Origin: Chitinophagales bacterium
GTDB lineage: Bacteria > Bacteroidota > Bacteroidia > Chitinophagales > Chitinophagaceae
Length of the DNA: 64,000 bases
Assembly: GCA_017303855.1 (NCBI GenBank)
Contig: JAFLBL010000004.1
Span: 1 to 64,000, forward strand
Direction of reading: 5' to 3'
Below, piece by piece: positions 52,587-62,060 of the stretch; the first letter of the stretch is position 1; the number at the start of each line of letters is the position of its first letter. The notes under the pieces are model-generated. The model had not been told where the DNA came from. It was given only the letters and a program-made list of their open reading frames with translations, and ran no database searches. Both the position numbers and the translations under genes were made by a program.

Positions 52587-54533
52587 TTATGGCTGTATAC
52601 GCAAACAGGTGTATGTTCCCGTATCCGGACCGGATTTAATATCCAGGGTAAACCGGCCGGCAACAGCTCTTTCCTCCATATTCCCCAGACCATAACTTTC
52701 CGTTTTTGCCCGGGCCGTTTTGATGTCGAACCCTTTTCCGTTATCCATGACCGTGATTTCCCATTCATGCTCTTTTGTCACTGATTGTATTGTGATGTTG
52801 GCGGCTTCAGCGTGTTTTACCGAATTATTTACAGTTTCCTGAATCACCAATACCAGGTGCAGGGCCCGATTGGCTGTCAGGATAAATTCTTTGGGCGGGT
52901 TACCTAATACGCTGAATTGAATATGCGTATAATGCCGGCCCATTTGTTGCATAAAATTGATCACCCGGAACCAGAGGTCCATAGCACTGATATCGGTGTT
53001 TTTTAACGCCCATAGTGTTTCTCTCAGATTGAGCAGCATTTCCTTAGCGGTTTCCTGCAGATCGGTAACCAGTAATTGTTGTTTTTCAGTGCCGGCATCC
53101 AGCTGACTGCTGTTATACAATATGGCATTTGCCTGAACCCCCAGGTTGTCATGCAGTTCAGCTGCAATACGTTTTCGTTCTTTTTCTTCGGCTTCTTTAA
53201 TATTTATTTCGTGTTGTTTTCTTTTTTCTTCCAACAGTTGCAGTTGCCTTTTCCTGTATATCCGGAAGCGATGAATAAAAAACAACGCAAGTACCAGGGC
53301 TACGGCGCCGGAGGCATAGAGCAGGAGGTTTTGCTGGAACAGGTCCAGTTTCTGCCGTGCAATCAGGGCTTCTTTTTTCTGCACTTCATACTGGGTCTGC
53401 AGGCTTGCCATTTTTTCCGCTGTATTGATCCGGTATGCAGAATCAGCCACCCGCAGGATTATTTCCAGCATTTCCGTGTACCTGGGCTGATCACCTTTTA
53501 TCCGGAAAACACCAGCTTTCAGTTTTAAAAACTCGATAAGCGTTTCACGGATATGAAATTTTTCACAGAGCAACAGCCCCTCATCAACGGTTGCCAGGCA
53601 TTTTTCCATCTCTTTCCTTTCATAGAAAAAGAGCGCCATATTTTTCAGGTCTTCCGAAATATATAACGGGTCACCGATTTTGCTTCTGAGTGAAATGGTT
53701 TCCCGGAAGTCGGCTTCTGCTTCAGGATACATTTTAAGACGACCATACAGGTTAGCCCGGTAAGAAAATGTGGAGGCCAGCACACCCATTGATTCCGTTT
53801 TGCGACAAAGGTCTATCGTGTGATTCAGGAGTTTGAAACAACTATCCCGCAGGGCGGTAGAGGGAGACAAATAAAAATTTCCTAAGTAATACAGGGAGAG
53901 ATTGGAGAGCAGGTAGGTTTCAATCTCCTGGTAGGCCGGGTTGGGTGATTCACGGATAATTTCAAGTCCGCTCTCCCACATTTTTTTAGCGGTTTCGCGG
54001 TGGCCGGATGTGTTCAGATAAGTGGCACCGGTATAGTTAATTAAAAAAAGACGGGCCAGTGTGTTGTTTTCCTTTTCTGCATCTGCCAGAAGTTTGAGTT
54101 GAAGTTCCAGTGCCTCGCTCAACCGGCTGCTCCGGTTTAGCACATTGGCTTTCAGTAACTGAACTTTATAGTAAAGTTCAGGATCTGTTTTTTTTATATT
54201 TCTGAAAATGATGTTGGTTTCAATATGGGAAATCACACTGTCTGTACCTCCGCTGCTGACTTCACCACTGAGCAGGCTGTACTCGGCCCGGGCCAGCGCT
54301 TTATCATTTCCGAGTTTCAACGCCAGTTCCTTTGCCCAACGGGCATAATGTAAAATACTATCACCCGGCATGGAGTTTTTAAATGCCGCGGCAGCTTGAA
54401 TACTGATCAGTCGCTCCTTGTCGGTAGCCGCCTTGTAGATATTATTCCTGGCCCGGTCAATTCCCGGGAACTGACCGGTGGTGGTCTGTGCCGACAGGAG
54501 CAAAAGGGAAAGAAGAGATACAATCCGGTTCAT
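52587..54533 (-). CDS. TPR sensor histidine kinase of the NarX/DesK type, 648 aa
   Basis: The signal peptide is residues 1-19 (ending TTG-Q). A periplasmic TPR-like region (about 30-380) is followed by one membrane helix (about 402-422), the HisKA_3 domain with KERKRIAAELHDNLGVQANAIL (phosphoacceptor His in ELHDNLG) and a short HATPase domain (TVNNSVKHAEAANITI, VMDNGKGFD, GLGNMEERA). This kinase class pairs with LuxR-type regulators; such a gene follows 53 bases downstream. Confidence 0.92.
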   Translation of the reverse strand: MNRIVSLLSLLLLSAQTTTGQFPGIDRARNNIYKAATDKERLISIQAAAAFKNSMPGDSILHYARWAKELALKLGNDKALARAEYSLLSGEVSSGGTDSVISHIETNIIFRNIKKTDPELYYKVQLLKANVLNRSSRLSEALELQLKLLADAEKENNTLARLFLINYTGATYLNTSGHRETAKKMWESGLEIIRESPNPAYQEIETYLLSNLSLYYLGNFYLSPSTALRDSCFKLLNHTIDLCRKTESMGVLASTFSYRANLYGRLKMYPEAEADFRETISLRSKIGDPLYISEDLKNMALFFYERKEMEKCLATVDEGLLLCEKFHIRETLIEFLKLKAGVFRIKGDQPRYTEMLEIILRVADSAYRINTAEKMASLQTQYEVQKKEALIARQKLDLFQQNLLLYASGAVALVLALFFIHRFRIYRKRQLQLLEEKRKQHEINIKEAEEKERKRIAAELHDNLGVQANAILYNSSQLDAGTEKQQLLVTDLQETAKEMLLNLRETLWALKNTDISAMDLWFRVINFMQQMGRHYTHIQFSVLGNPPKEFILTANRALHLVLVIQETVNNSVKHAEAANITIQSVTKEHEWEITVMDNGKGFDIKTARAKTESYGLGNMEERAVAGRFTLDIKSGPDTGTYTCLRIQP

Positions 54534-54666
54534 TATACAATTTATGTAAAACTATCCGACTGGCCTTGAAGGAAAAACTATCCAAATGGAGTATGCTGAA
54601 CCCCGAGGTATAACCGCATTTTTACAGCAGTCTGAATCATTTTCTAAAAGCAATAAACCTGAAATA

Positions 54667-55842
54667 ATGAATCTACCGACTTCGCGCCTGTTACTGATCG
54701 TCCTGAGTTGCCTGATTTTATCCTGTAATAAAACGGATGATGAGCCGGATCCCACAACCGGCACACAGGTGGATATAGCAGTGGTCGATAATAAAGTAAA
54801 CAGTTTAATGAGCACCTATAATATTCCGGGGGCCTCCCTGGCGGTTAGTAAAAACGGGAAGCTGGTTTACAGTAAGGGGTATGGGAAAGCTAATACCAGT
54901 ACAAATGAACTGGTGACACCCGCGCATCGTTTCCGTCTGGCCAGCGTATCCAAAACGTTTACAGGGGCCGCGATAATGAAACTGGTTCAGGATGGCCGGC
55001 TCTCGCTGGATGCCAAAGTATTTGGCACGGGTGGAGTGCTAGCTACTGATTACGGAACAGCTCCCTACAATGCCAACCTGTTAAATATTACTGTCAGACA
55101 CCTGTTACAGAATGTATCCGGTTCCTGGGGAACTGCCACCGGAGGGGATGTGATTGATCAGAATCCATCGTATACCTATAAACAATTACTTGACTGGATT
55201 ATCAACACGCGGCCCAATCCCAATGCTCCGGGTACGATTTATGATTATTCCAATGTTAATTTTTGTATTGCGGGCAGAATCATAGAGAAAATTTCCGGTA
55301 AGACGTATGTCAATTTTATTAAGGATGATATCATGGCGCCGATCGGGGCCACGCAAACGGATATCAGTGGTAAAACAGCAGCCGAGAAGAAAGTGAATGA
55401 AGTTTCTTACTATGGCCAGGGACAGGACGCCAATTTTGTTTACAATATTGCTTTCCCGCGAAGAGATGCCGATGGTGGTTTGATTGCAACAGCTCCGGAT
55501 TTGCTGCGGCTGGTGAATGCAATTGACGGATTTGCCACAAGGACTGATCTGTTAACCCCGGCCAGCATTACTGCGCTGACAACTCCCTCAGCAGTGTTTT
55601 CCTCCTATGCCTGCGGTATAGGTATCTGGAGTGCGGAAAACCTCTGGTACAACTATGGCAGTTTACCAGGTACACGCACCGGCTTTATGCGGCATAATAA
55701 CGGTATGTGTGTGGCTCTGTTGCTGAATTCAAGAGCAGATCCTGCAGCCGGAGAAAATCCATTTGTAATTGCGATGCAGGATCTGATGCTGGACCTGGTG
55801 AAGAACGGCAGTTATGCCTGGCAGAACATTGATCAGTTTTAA
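54667..55842 (+). CDS. Serine hydrolase lipoprotein (beta-lactamase class C / esterase family), 391 aa
   Basis: The lipoprotein signal ends in the lipobox LILSC (Cys21). The catalytic motifs are S93-x-x-K96 (SVSK) and Y-S-N in YDYSNVNFCIAGRI (about 198-200). No KTG motif is evident near the end. It is probably an outer-membrane or periplasmic esterase or D-aminopeptidase-like enzyme. The ATG at 54667 is preferred over 54586 because the signal starts there. It is unrelated in detail to the serine hydrolase at 5157-6356. Confidence 0.88.
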   Translation: MNLPTSRLLLIVLSCLILSCNKTDDEPDPTTGTQVDIAVVDNKVNSLMSTYNIPGASLAVSKNGKLVYSKGYGKANTSTNELVTPAHRFRLASVSKTFTGAAIMKLVQDGRLSLDAKVFGTGGVLATDYGTAPYNANLLNITVRHLLQNVSGSWGTATGGDVIDQNPSYTYKQLLDWIINTRPNPNAPGTIYDYSNVNFCIAGRIIEKISGKTYVNFIKDDIMAPIGATQTDISGKTAAEKKVNEVSYYGQGQDANFVYNIAFPRRDADGGLIATAPDLLRLVNAIDGFATRTDLLTPASITALTTPSAVFSSYACGIGIWSAENLWYNYGSLPGTRTGFMRHNNGMCVALLLNSRADPAAGENPFVIAMQDLMLDLVKNGSYAWQNIDQF

Positions 55843-55899
55843 TAACAGATGCTGTAAAACAGAACATATATATCAGACCCATAGAAATTATTAAATAGT

Positions 55900-57066
55900 A
55901 TGAATCGATTACTTGGCACTGCACTCTGTATGCTCAGTCTTTTTTCCTGCGAATCCTTAACGCAAAAATCGGGTGGAAAAGCAGTAAACCCTGACGGATC
56001 CCCGATGCAGGAAGGCAAAGATTATGTGATCCTGAAACGGTTCAGGGTCGTGGATAATCAGGGATTCAGTCAGCCGCTTGAAGTCAGTTCTTTTTTATTG
56101 CCCGCCAGCTGGTCAGTCAGTAGTGAAGTAAACTGGAATGCCAGCAGTAAATGTCTGCCTGATATGCTACAGGCTTCGGTGCAGGCGATTTCGCCGGAAA
56201 AGGAATATGAGTTGTTTGTTTATCCGGCCACGCAGTTTGATTGGAGTGATGACCCCATCTACCTCGATGCGATGCAGAAAGGGTTTGTGATGCATTCCTG
56301 TACAATTGCAGAGCCGCAGGATGCCGCTGGATATATCAGTAGAACGCTTGCCCCTTATGTACGGGCAACGGTGAAATCTGCGTCAATCATTGAAGCCCTG
56401 CAACAGCAAATGGATGCCGGGGCGAATCAGATGACACAGAACGCCCGGATGGGAGGCAATACGGCGTATAGTCATAAAGGCAGTGCGGCGGAAGGAGTGT
56501 TTCAGTTTGAGGATGGCCAGGAAGGGCTGGCATTTTGCACACTAATGCAAACCCTGCTGTCTGTACCCGGGGCGCAGGGAGGCATGTCCACCAATACCCA
56601 GTGTTATGTGAGTATGCGGGTGGTGATCAGGTATAAACCTGGTAATGAGCCAATGGCCCGGAAAATCATGAGCACTTTTTTCAGCAGTGCCCGGATCAAT
56701 CCGCAATGGGCCAGTGGCGTGCAAGCCTATTTTGCCGCCGTTACCCGCAATGCGCAGGATCAGGGGTGGAAACAGATACAGATCAGTCACCAGGCCCAAC
56801 AGGAAATTGGCGATAATATTATTCGCAGTTGGGAATCGAGAAATGGTAATAGTAGCCGTTCATCAACGGATACTGACGGATTTGGCCAATACCTGCGTGG
56901 CGTGGATAGCTGGACGGATGATGGCGGAAATAGAATAGAACTCACCAGCGGTTATTCCAATGCATGGAGCCGCGGGGATGGTAGTTATATGCTCAGTAAT
57001 AATCCCGCTTTTGATCCGAATACAATTGCGGGTGAAACGCAGAGCTGGAGCCGGTTGAAGCAATAG
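55900..57066 (+). CDS. Orphan secreted lipoprotein, 388 aa
   Basis: The lipoprotein signal is MNRLLGTALCMLSLFSC (Cys17), followed by a Ser/Gly/Lys linker. The mature part contains a beta-rich core with PLEVSSFLLPASWSVSSEVNW, a Gln/Ala-rich helical stretch (about 165-200) and a C-terminal region rich in Ser, Asn and Trp (SWTDDGGNRIELTSGYSNAW). I recognise no family. It lies 57 bases after the serine hydrolase gene and may share its transcript. Confidence 0.75.
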   Translation: MNRLLGTALCMLSLFSCESLTQKSGGKAVNPDGSPMQEGKDYVILKRFRVVDNQGFSQPLEVSSFLLPASWSVSSEVNWNASSKCLPDMLQASVQAISPEKEYELFVYPATQFDWSDDPIYLDAMQKGFVMHSCTIAEPQDAAGYISRTLAPYVRATVKSASIIEALQQQMDAGANQMTQNARMGGNTAYSHKGSAAEGVFQFEDGQEGLAFCTLMQTLLSVPGAQGGMSTNTQCYVSMRVVIRYKPGNEPMARKIMSTFFSSARINPQWASGVQAYFAAVTRNAQDQGWKQIQISHQAQQEIGDNIIRSWESRNGNSSRSSTDTDGFGQYLRGVDSWTDDGGNRIELTSGYSNAWSRGDGSYMLSNNPAFDPNTIAGETQSWSRLKQ

Positions 57067-57181
57067 CGGCACTCGTAAAGTGCAATCCGGAAATGTGTTC
57101 AATGTTTTTATCCGGACCGGATATAATCAATTAAAAAAAATTTCCGGCACAGCATTCAAAAAAAGTATAAAACAAAACAAT

Positions 57182-57559
57182 ATGAAAGTAATAAGTGTCT
57201 CAATGGTGATCATCTTGTCGGTATTCTTCTTTTCCTGTAAAAAAAGTAATACAGCGGCACCTGATGTAAAAGACAGGTTTGTTGGAAACTGGGCCGGTGC
57301 CTGGCAGTATACTTTAATAGGGCTGCCCTATCGTTACTGCCTTCATCTCACTACAAGTAATACCCTGACTATAATTGACTCTGCTTTTGGTAATCAGCCA
57401 TTTTCCGGTACTTACCGATATACGGCCGACTCGCTGCTCATTACGATTCAAAATGGCACCAAATGGAACATGAAATTCAGTAATAATTACATCAGCTGTG
57501 CCGGAGAAATGATTGGTGCCCTGGGTGCTCCTGGAACGGTCAGTATGACAAAGAAATAG
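57182..57559 (+). CDS. Small orphan lipoprotein, 125 aa
   Basis: The lipoprotein signal ends in FFFSC (Cys20), then KKSNTAAPD. The mature domain of about 100 residues is beta-rich (GNWAGAWQYTLIGLPYRYCLHL, GTYRYTADSLLITIQNGTKW) and resembles the lipocalin-like lipoproteins of Bacteroidota in size and pattern, but this is not certain. The ATG at 57182 gives the signal sequence directly. Confidence 0.75.
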   Translation: MKVISVSMVIILSVFFFSCKKSNTAAPDVKDRFVGNWAGAWQYTLIGLPYRYCLHLTTSNTLTIIDSAFGNQPFSGTYRYTADSLLITIQNGTKWNMKFSNNYISCAGEMIGALGAPGTVSMTKK

Positions 57560-57765
57560 CAAGCGGTGATTTTTTCTTTCGTCAGTCAATAGAATCCCCA
57601 ACCATTAAACCAAAGAGCCCAGCACTGGAAAGTGATGGGCATTACTTTATGAAAAACGGCCAGCTGCCATAAGTGTTGCCACTTAATTAAAGGAGATATC
57701 GGCCGGACTCCGTGTTTTACGGAAAACTTTATCCGTACTTTGCTGTACCCGGTGAATTTATACAG

Positions 57766-59466
57766 ATGAAAAGCGCAGGCAGTTATAAAGTAAATATCCG
57801 TACTGTTATCCGCACTGCAGGGTTCCTGTTGCCGGTTCTCCTTTTTTTCTTTATTCCTGTTGCCGGCCGCGCCCATTCGCTGCTGATTGACTCAACCGTA
57901 AGGATGGTGGACGGAATGCTATCGCCTTATAACCAGTTGCAACCGGGTGATACGGTTTTCCTGGCCGCCGGCGAGCGGAATAAACTACTGATCCGGAATA
58001 TACAGGGGGCGCCGGGGCAACCGGTTGTTTTCATGAATAAGGGGGGTGTTGTACTGATTTCCACCAATGACTATTATGGAATATCGGTTGTTCATTCGGG
58101 TTATTTTCGGATTTCAGGGCAGGGTGAATCAGGGGTGCAATATGGTATACAGATCAGGCGGGTGCAGAACGGGGCTGGTATTGGGATCGGGGATATGTCT
58201 ACGGATTTTGAACTGGATCACTTGTCAATAGAAAACTGCCTCACCAGTGGTATTTTTGCCAAAACGGAGCCGGACTGTGTACACCCGGTATCAAGGGAGA
58301 ATTTTACGCAATTCAACACACTGATACACGATAATTATATTTCTGCCACCGGTAATGAAGGGATGTATATTGGCAGTTCCGGGTATGCGGGCCGTGTAGT
58401 GAATTGTAACGGGAAAGACTCTTTGATGATGCCACCGGTGCTGGAGGGTGTACAGGTGTATAATAACGTCATCAGTCATACCGGCTGGGATGGCATCCAG
58501 GTCAGTTCGGCCATAAGTCGTTGTGCGGTGTATGGAAATATAATCAGCCATGACAGTGACGCGGAAATCAATAACCAGATGTCGGGTATACTGCTGGGCG
58601 GCGGGTCATCCTGCGATTGTTATAATAACCGGATTACAGACGGGAAAGGTGATGGGGTGGAGGATCATGGGATCGGGGGCAACCGGATTTTTAATAATAT
58701 TATTATCAATGCAGGTTTAACCTATAAGCCAGCAGATCCTGCAGCGATGAAGCATGGCCTCTTTATCAGTGATGTTTCCGCTTTGCCTGATTCTTCAGTA
58801 GCTGTACTTTTTAATACCATCGTCAACAGTAAATCCGATGGAATCCGTTATCAGCGGGTAAAAGGAAAACAAAACCTGATTGTATCAAACCTGATTGTAA
58901 ATCCCGGTAATTACGTGTATTACCGGTATGCGGGAACAGCCGCGCGTCCCGAAGACGCGTATGTGATGATCAACGTAAAAGGGATTGACCTGACTGTGAC
59001 GAATAATTTCTTTTCGACAAACCTGGCTTCCGCAGTAGTTGACGGTATCAGCTATACACCTTTGGCGGGCTCTCCGCTTATCAATACGGCTTTTCCGGAT
59101 TACGGGGATATCGGTTTTGATTTTCTGCAGCGAAGAAGACCGGTCGGACAATGGCCGGATATAGGCGCCATTGAATATGATGGAGGCTCAGACACAATGC
59201 GTCAGCGTTTTTCTACAACCATATACGCCTTTCCCAACCCGGTACAATCCGGAATAAGCATCCGGTATGCAGGGGTAGCGGGATCACCGCATCAGTTTCG
59301 CGTTTATTCAGTAAATGGCCAGTCCATATTCCAGCTTCTCAACCTGCCCGCAGCGGACGGTTTGCAGCAAATTCAGTTCAATACGAATTTCCTCGCAAAG
59401 GGTATTTACTTCTACACCGTGTATAACGGGGCGGAATGGTTGCGGGGAAAGTTTGTGCGGAGGTGA
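57766..59466 (+). CDS. Secreted parallel beta-helix protein with T9SS sorting domain, 566 aa
   Basis: The signal region is residues about 15-37 (TAGFLLPVLLFFFIPVAGRAHS). Residues about 50-470 form repeated right-handed beta-helix coils with N/D-rich turns (YNNVISHTGWDGIQVSS, YNNRITDGKGDGVEDHG), as in polysaccharide lyases and related enzymes. The C-terminal 75 residues are a type A T9SS sorting domain (YAFPNPVQSGISIRY to AKGIYFYTVYNG), so the protein is exported by the type IX system and anchored at the surface. The ATG at 57766 is preferred over a GTG at 57712. Confidence 0.88.
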   Translation: MKSAGSYKVNIRTVIRTAGFLLPVLLFFFIPVAGRAHSLLIDSTVRMVDGMLSPYNQLQPGDTVFLAAGERNKLLIRNIQGAPGQPVVFMNKGGVVLISTNDYYGISVVHSGYFRISGQGESGVQYGIQIRRVQNGAGIGIGDMSTDFELDHLSIENCLTSGIFAKTEPDCVHPVSRENFTQFNTLIHDNYISATGNEGMYIGSSGYAGRVVNCNGKDSLMMPPVLEGVQVYNNVISHTGWDGIQVSSAISRCAVYGNIISHDSDAEINNQMSGILLGGGSSCDCYNNRITDGKGDGVEDHGIGGNRIFNNIIINAGLTYKPADPAAMKHGLFISDVSALPDSSVAVLFNTIVNSKSDGIRYQRVKGKQNLIVSNLIVNPGNYVYYRYAGTAARPEDAYVMINVKGIDLTVTNNFFSTNLASAVVDGISYTPLAGSPLINTAFPDYGDIGFDFLQRRRPVGQWPDIGAIEYDGGSDTMRQRFSTTIYAFPNPVQSGISIRYAGVAGSPHQFRVYSVNGQSIFQLLNLPAADGLQQIQFNTNFLAKGIYFYTVYNGAEWLRGKFVRR

Positions 59467-59497
59467 GTGTAGATATGTGTTTTTCTTTTTACACCTA

Positions 59498-62059
59498 TTA
59501 CTGTTGATTGGCCGGCATCATGGTAAACATCCATTTTACCGGGTTTTGCCAGTCACTCCCTTTAAATGATCCCACCGGCGCTTTTATTAATACGGTATTC
59601 CATCCTTTGTTAAAGTATATTTTTGCAGGTTTTCTATATGCATAGCCCTCATCAACCAATGGTGATTCTGCATTTCCTTGCTGTCCGGCTCTTTTCCATT
59701 CTGGCGCCTGTAGTTTAGTCCCGTTCACCCATACGGCACTCCCTTTATCGTCCCACGCTCCGGCTGGTGGAGAATCGGTGGCAGTTGAGCGCGAAAGATT
59801 ATTGAAGTCTATCCAGCAATCCTTATACCCGCTACCGGTACTCCATATTTTCCGGATGGCATAGTATGTCGAACTATCCGGCGCATTGACAAGATGTGAT
59901 TGTATCATCGGGTGCCAGAAATGACGAAGCCAAATCGTACCTCCAAAAACAGACTGGTAATGTGCAAGGTTAACCGTATCCGGAAATGACGGTGATTCCG
60001 GTTCGAAGGACATAGCTGTATTTCCCTGGTTATTAAAAGGTCCTATCAGTTTCCATTCAATATTGCTTTGACGGGTATAAGGAAAGGGCAATGAGGTAAA
60101 ATAACGGGACTGGTGTTCAAGTAAACGGTTCTCAAATTCGCTGAAAGCATTGAACCGTTCCGTGCCGGGCTGACCGATATCGGACAGATAATTTTTCCAG
60201 CCTCCGCCTTTCCAGCACCGTTCGGCAAACGTAAGCATCACCGGGTAAACCGCATTCATTGTTATCAGATCTTCTTCATTGTTTACCTTCCTGTCCGGCC
60301 AGTTGCAAAGGATAGCTCCCTGTTTACTGTCGCTGCCGGCAGCCACATCACAAACCTGGTGATTAAACGTGGCCGTAACCCCGTCCAGCGGGTCAAAATG
60401 GTTCAGGTACAGATGCCTTGAATCAATGGCGGGAAAGTTTTCCTTCGTTGTCGTATTCCCGTTCCACAGCTGGAGCCATGTACCGGCAGGTACATTACCG
60501 CCCGGATCCCAGGCTATGACTTTTTTCCCGAGTGAGCGCAATAAGGCTGTTATCTCGGGAAGAAAGTTTTTATTGGTAATTTTTACTTCATCCCCGCCGA
60601 TATGTATATATGGCGGATCCAGTTCCCTGCATAACTCCCTCAAAATGTTTTTACAGATTTGCAAGCCTTTCTCCTGCTGCATATCCACCCCCATCGCTCG
60701 TGTAAACGCGGCACTGTGTCCCGGCATGTCAATTTCGGGGATGAGTGTGATATGCCTTTCCCGGCAATAGGCGATTAACTCTTTCATTGCGGCAATCGTA
60801 TAATACTTTCCGGGATTGCGCAACATATTTCTCGCGGCAGTCAGTTGCGGATAGCGTTTGCTCTGCAGCCGCCAGGCAATGTCTTCCGTCAGGTGAAAAT
60901 GAAATACGTTTAATTTATACGCTGCCATTATATCAATCTGCTGCTTTAGTTGTTTGATGGATTGAAAATTTCTTCCCACATCCACCATGAACCCGCGGAT
61001 AGGGAATGCAGGGGAATCACTGATGGCTGCGCATTGAACCTGGCCGCCGCTTACCAGTTGTGTCAGCGTCTGTATCGCATAAAAGACACCCGCGTTTGTC
61101 GCAGCTTCAACCCGTATGCTGTCGGGACTTACTATAAGCCGGTATCCTTCCGGGTTATCAATGTCCTTTACTGATTGGATACGGATAAACCCCGTACCTG
61201 TTGGACTGGCAGCTAAAAGGAGTGAGGCCTTGTTTTTTGCAAATAGTTGCTGAAGTAAACGGGTTTCATTTTTAAGTGAAGGATTTTCTGTAATGAGTAT
61301 TTTAAAACGATTCAGGGCTACCCGGTTATTTGCCCATTGAACCCGGGAAGGGAAGGGGAGTAAAGCCGGGTAATCATAGACAAAAGACTGAATGATTTCT
61401 TTCCATTTTATATAACCGGGGCCGGTAAGGTGCAGGCCGTCATTGGTGTACTGACTGCTTAGTTTTCCTTCATTATCGGACAGTCCGGTATGTATGTCTG
61501 TGTACGTATAGCCAAGCTGATCGGCATATTTCCTGAGCAGTTGATTGGTTTCCTGGATCTGTTGTCTTTTGGCAGTGTGTCCTGTAAATTTTCCAAACTG
61601 CCCGTTTACCGGCAGGATGCTTTGAATGAACAGCCTGGTTTGTGGCGATTTTTCTTTTAACAGGGAAGCGATCCGGAAAATATTTTTTGCCACACTATCC
61701 GGGGCTATATTTCTTGCGAGATCGTTGGTGCCGATCAGCAGGAATACTTTGGCCGGTTTCCGGGAATAAATTTCATGAAGCCGGTTCAATACCCCGGCAG
61801 TAATATCGCCACTGATACCCCGGTTTTTTATTTTCAGGTCCGCGAACATTTCATTCCACTCCCCGCCATCGGTAATACTGTTGCCCAGGAAAATAATATC
61901 GTCTTTCGTTTGGGGCAGATTGCTGAACAGTGATACCCGCTGATGATAATACGTGGAAAATAAGGAATCCGGATACAGGGGTTGATTTACCTGCGCGGCT
62001 GTATAAAGGGATAGCAGCAGCAGTAAACCCGCGGCTGTCTTTTTTTTCAGTAGCCTCAT
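59498..62059 (-). CDS. SGNH esterase fused to a GH20 hexosaminidase, 853 aa
   Basis: The signal peptide is residues 1-23 (ending YTAAQ). The SGNH hydrolase domain (about 35-230) has the nucleophile S61 (GNSITDG), GTNDL, and the D207/H210 pair (DGLHLTG). The GH20 part follows: GH20b-like domain (about 260-360) and barrel (about 365-650) with catalytic D490-E491 (HIGGDEVKI). A C-terminal beta sandwich (about 690-853) may bind carbohydrate. Deacetylation plus release of N-acetylhexosamines from one substituted glycan is inference. The ATG at 62059 lies one base after the GH2 stop codon. Confidence 0.9.
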   Translation of the reverse strand: MRLLKKKTAAGLLLLLSLYTAAQVNQPLYPDSLFSTYYHQRVSLFSNLPQTKDDIIFLGNSITDGGEWNEMFADLKIKNRGISGDITAGVLNRLHEIYSRKPAKVFLLIGTNDLARNIAPDSVAKNIFRIASLLKEKSPQTRLFIQSILPVNGQFGKFTGHTAKRQQIQETNQLLRKYADQLGYTYTDIHTGLSDNEGKLSSQYTNDGLHLTGPGYIKWKEIIQSFVYDYPALLPFPSRVQWANNRVALNRFKILITENPSLKNETRLLQQLFAKNKASLLLAASPTGTGFIRIQSVKDIDNPEGYRLIVSPDSIRVEAATNAGVFYAIQTLTQLVSGGQVQCAAISDSPAFPIRGFMVDVGRNFQSIKQLKQQIDIMAAYKLNVFHFHLTEDIAWRLQSKRYPQLTAARNMLRNPGKYYTIAAMKELIAYCRERHITLIPEIDMPGHSAAFTRAMGVDMQQEKGLQICKNILRELCRELDPPYIHIGGDEVKITNKNFLPEITALLRSLGKKVIAWDPGGNVPAGTWLQLWNGNTTTKENFPAIDSRHLYLNHFDPLDGVTATFNHQVCDVAAGSDSKQGAILCNWPDRKVNNEEDLITMNAVYPVMLTFAERCWKGGGWKNYLSDIGQPGTERFNAFSEFENRLLEHQSRYFTSLPFPYTRQSNIEWKLIGPFNNQGNTAMSFEPESPSFPDTVNLAHYQSVFGGTIWLRHFWHPMIQSHLVNAPDSSTYYAIRKIWSTGSGYKDCWIDFNNLSRSTATDSPPAGAWDDKGSAVWVNGTKLQAPEWKRAGQQGNAESPLVDEGYAYRKPAKIYFNKGWNTVLIKAPVGSFKGSDWQNPVKWMFTMMPANQQ

Positions 62060-62060
62060 C

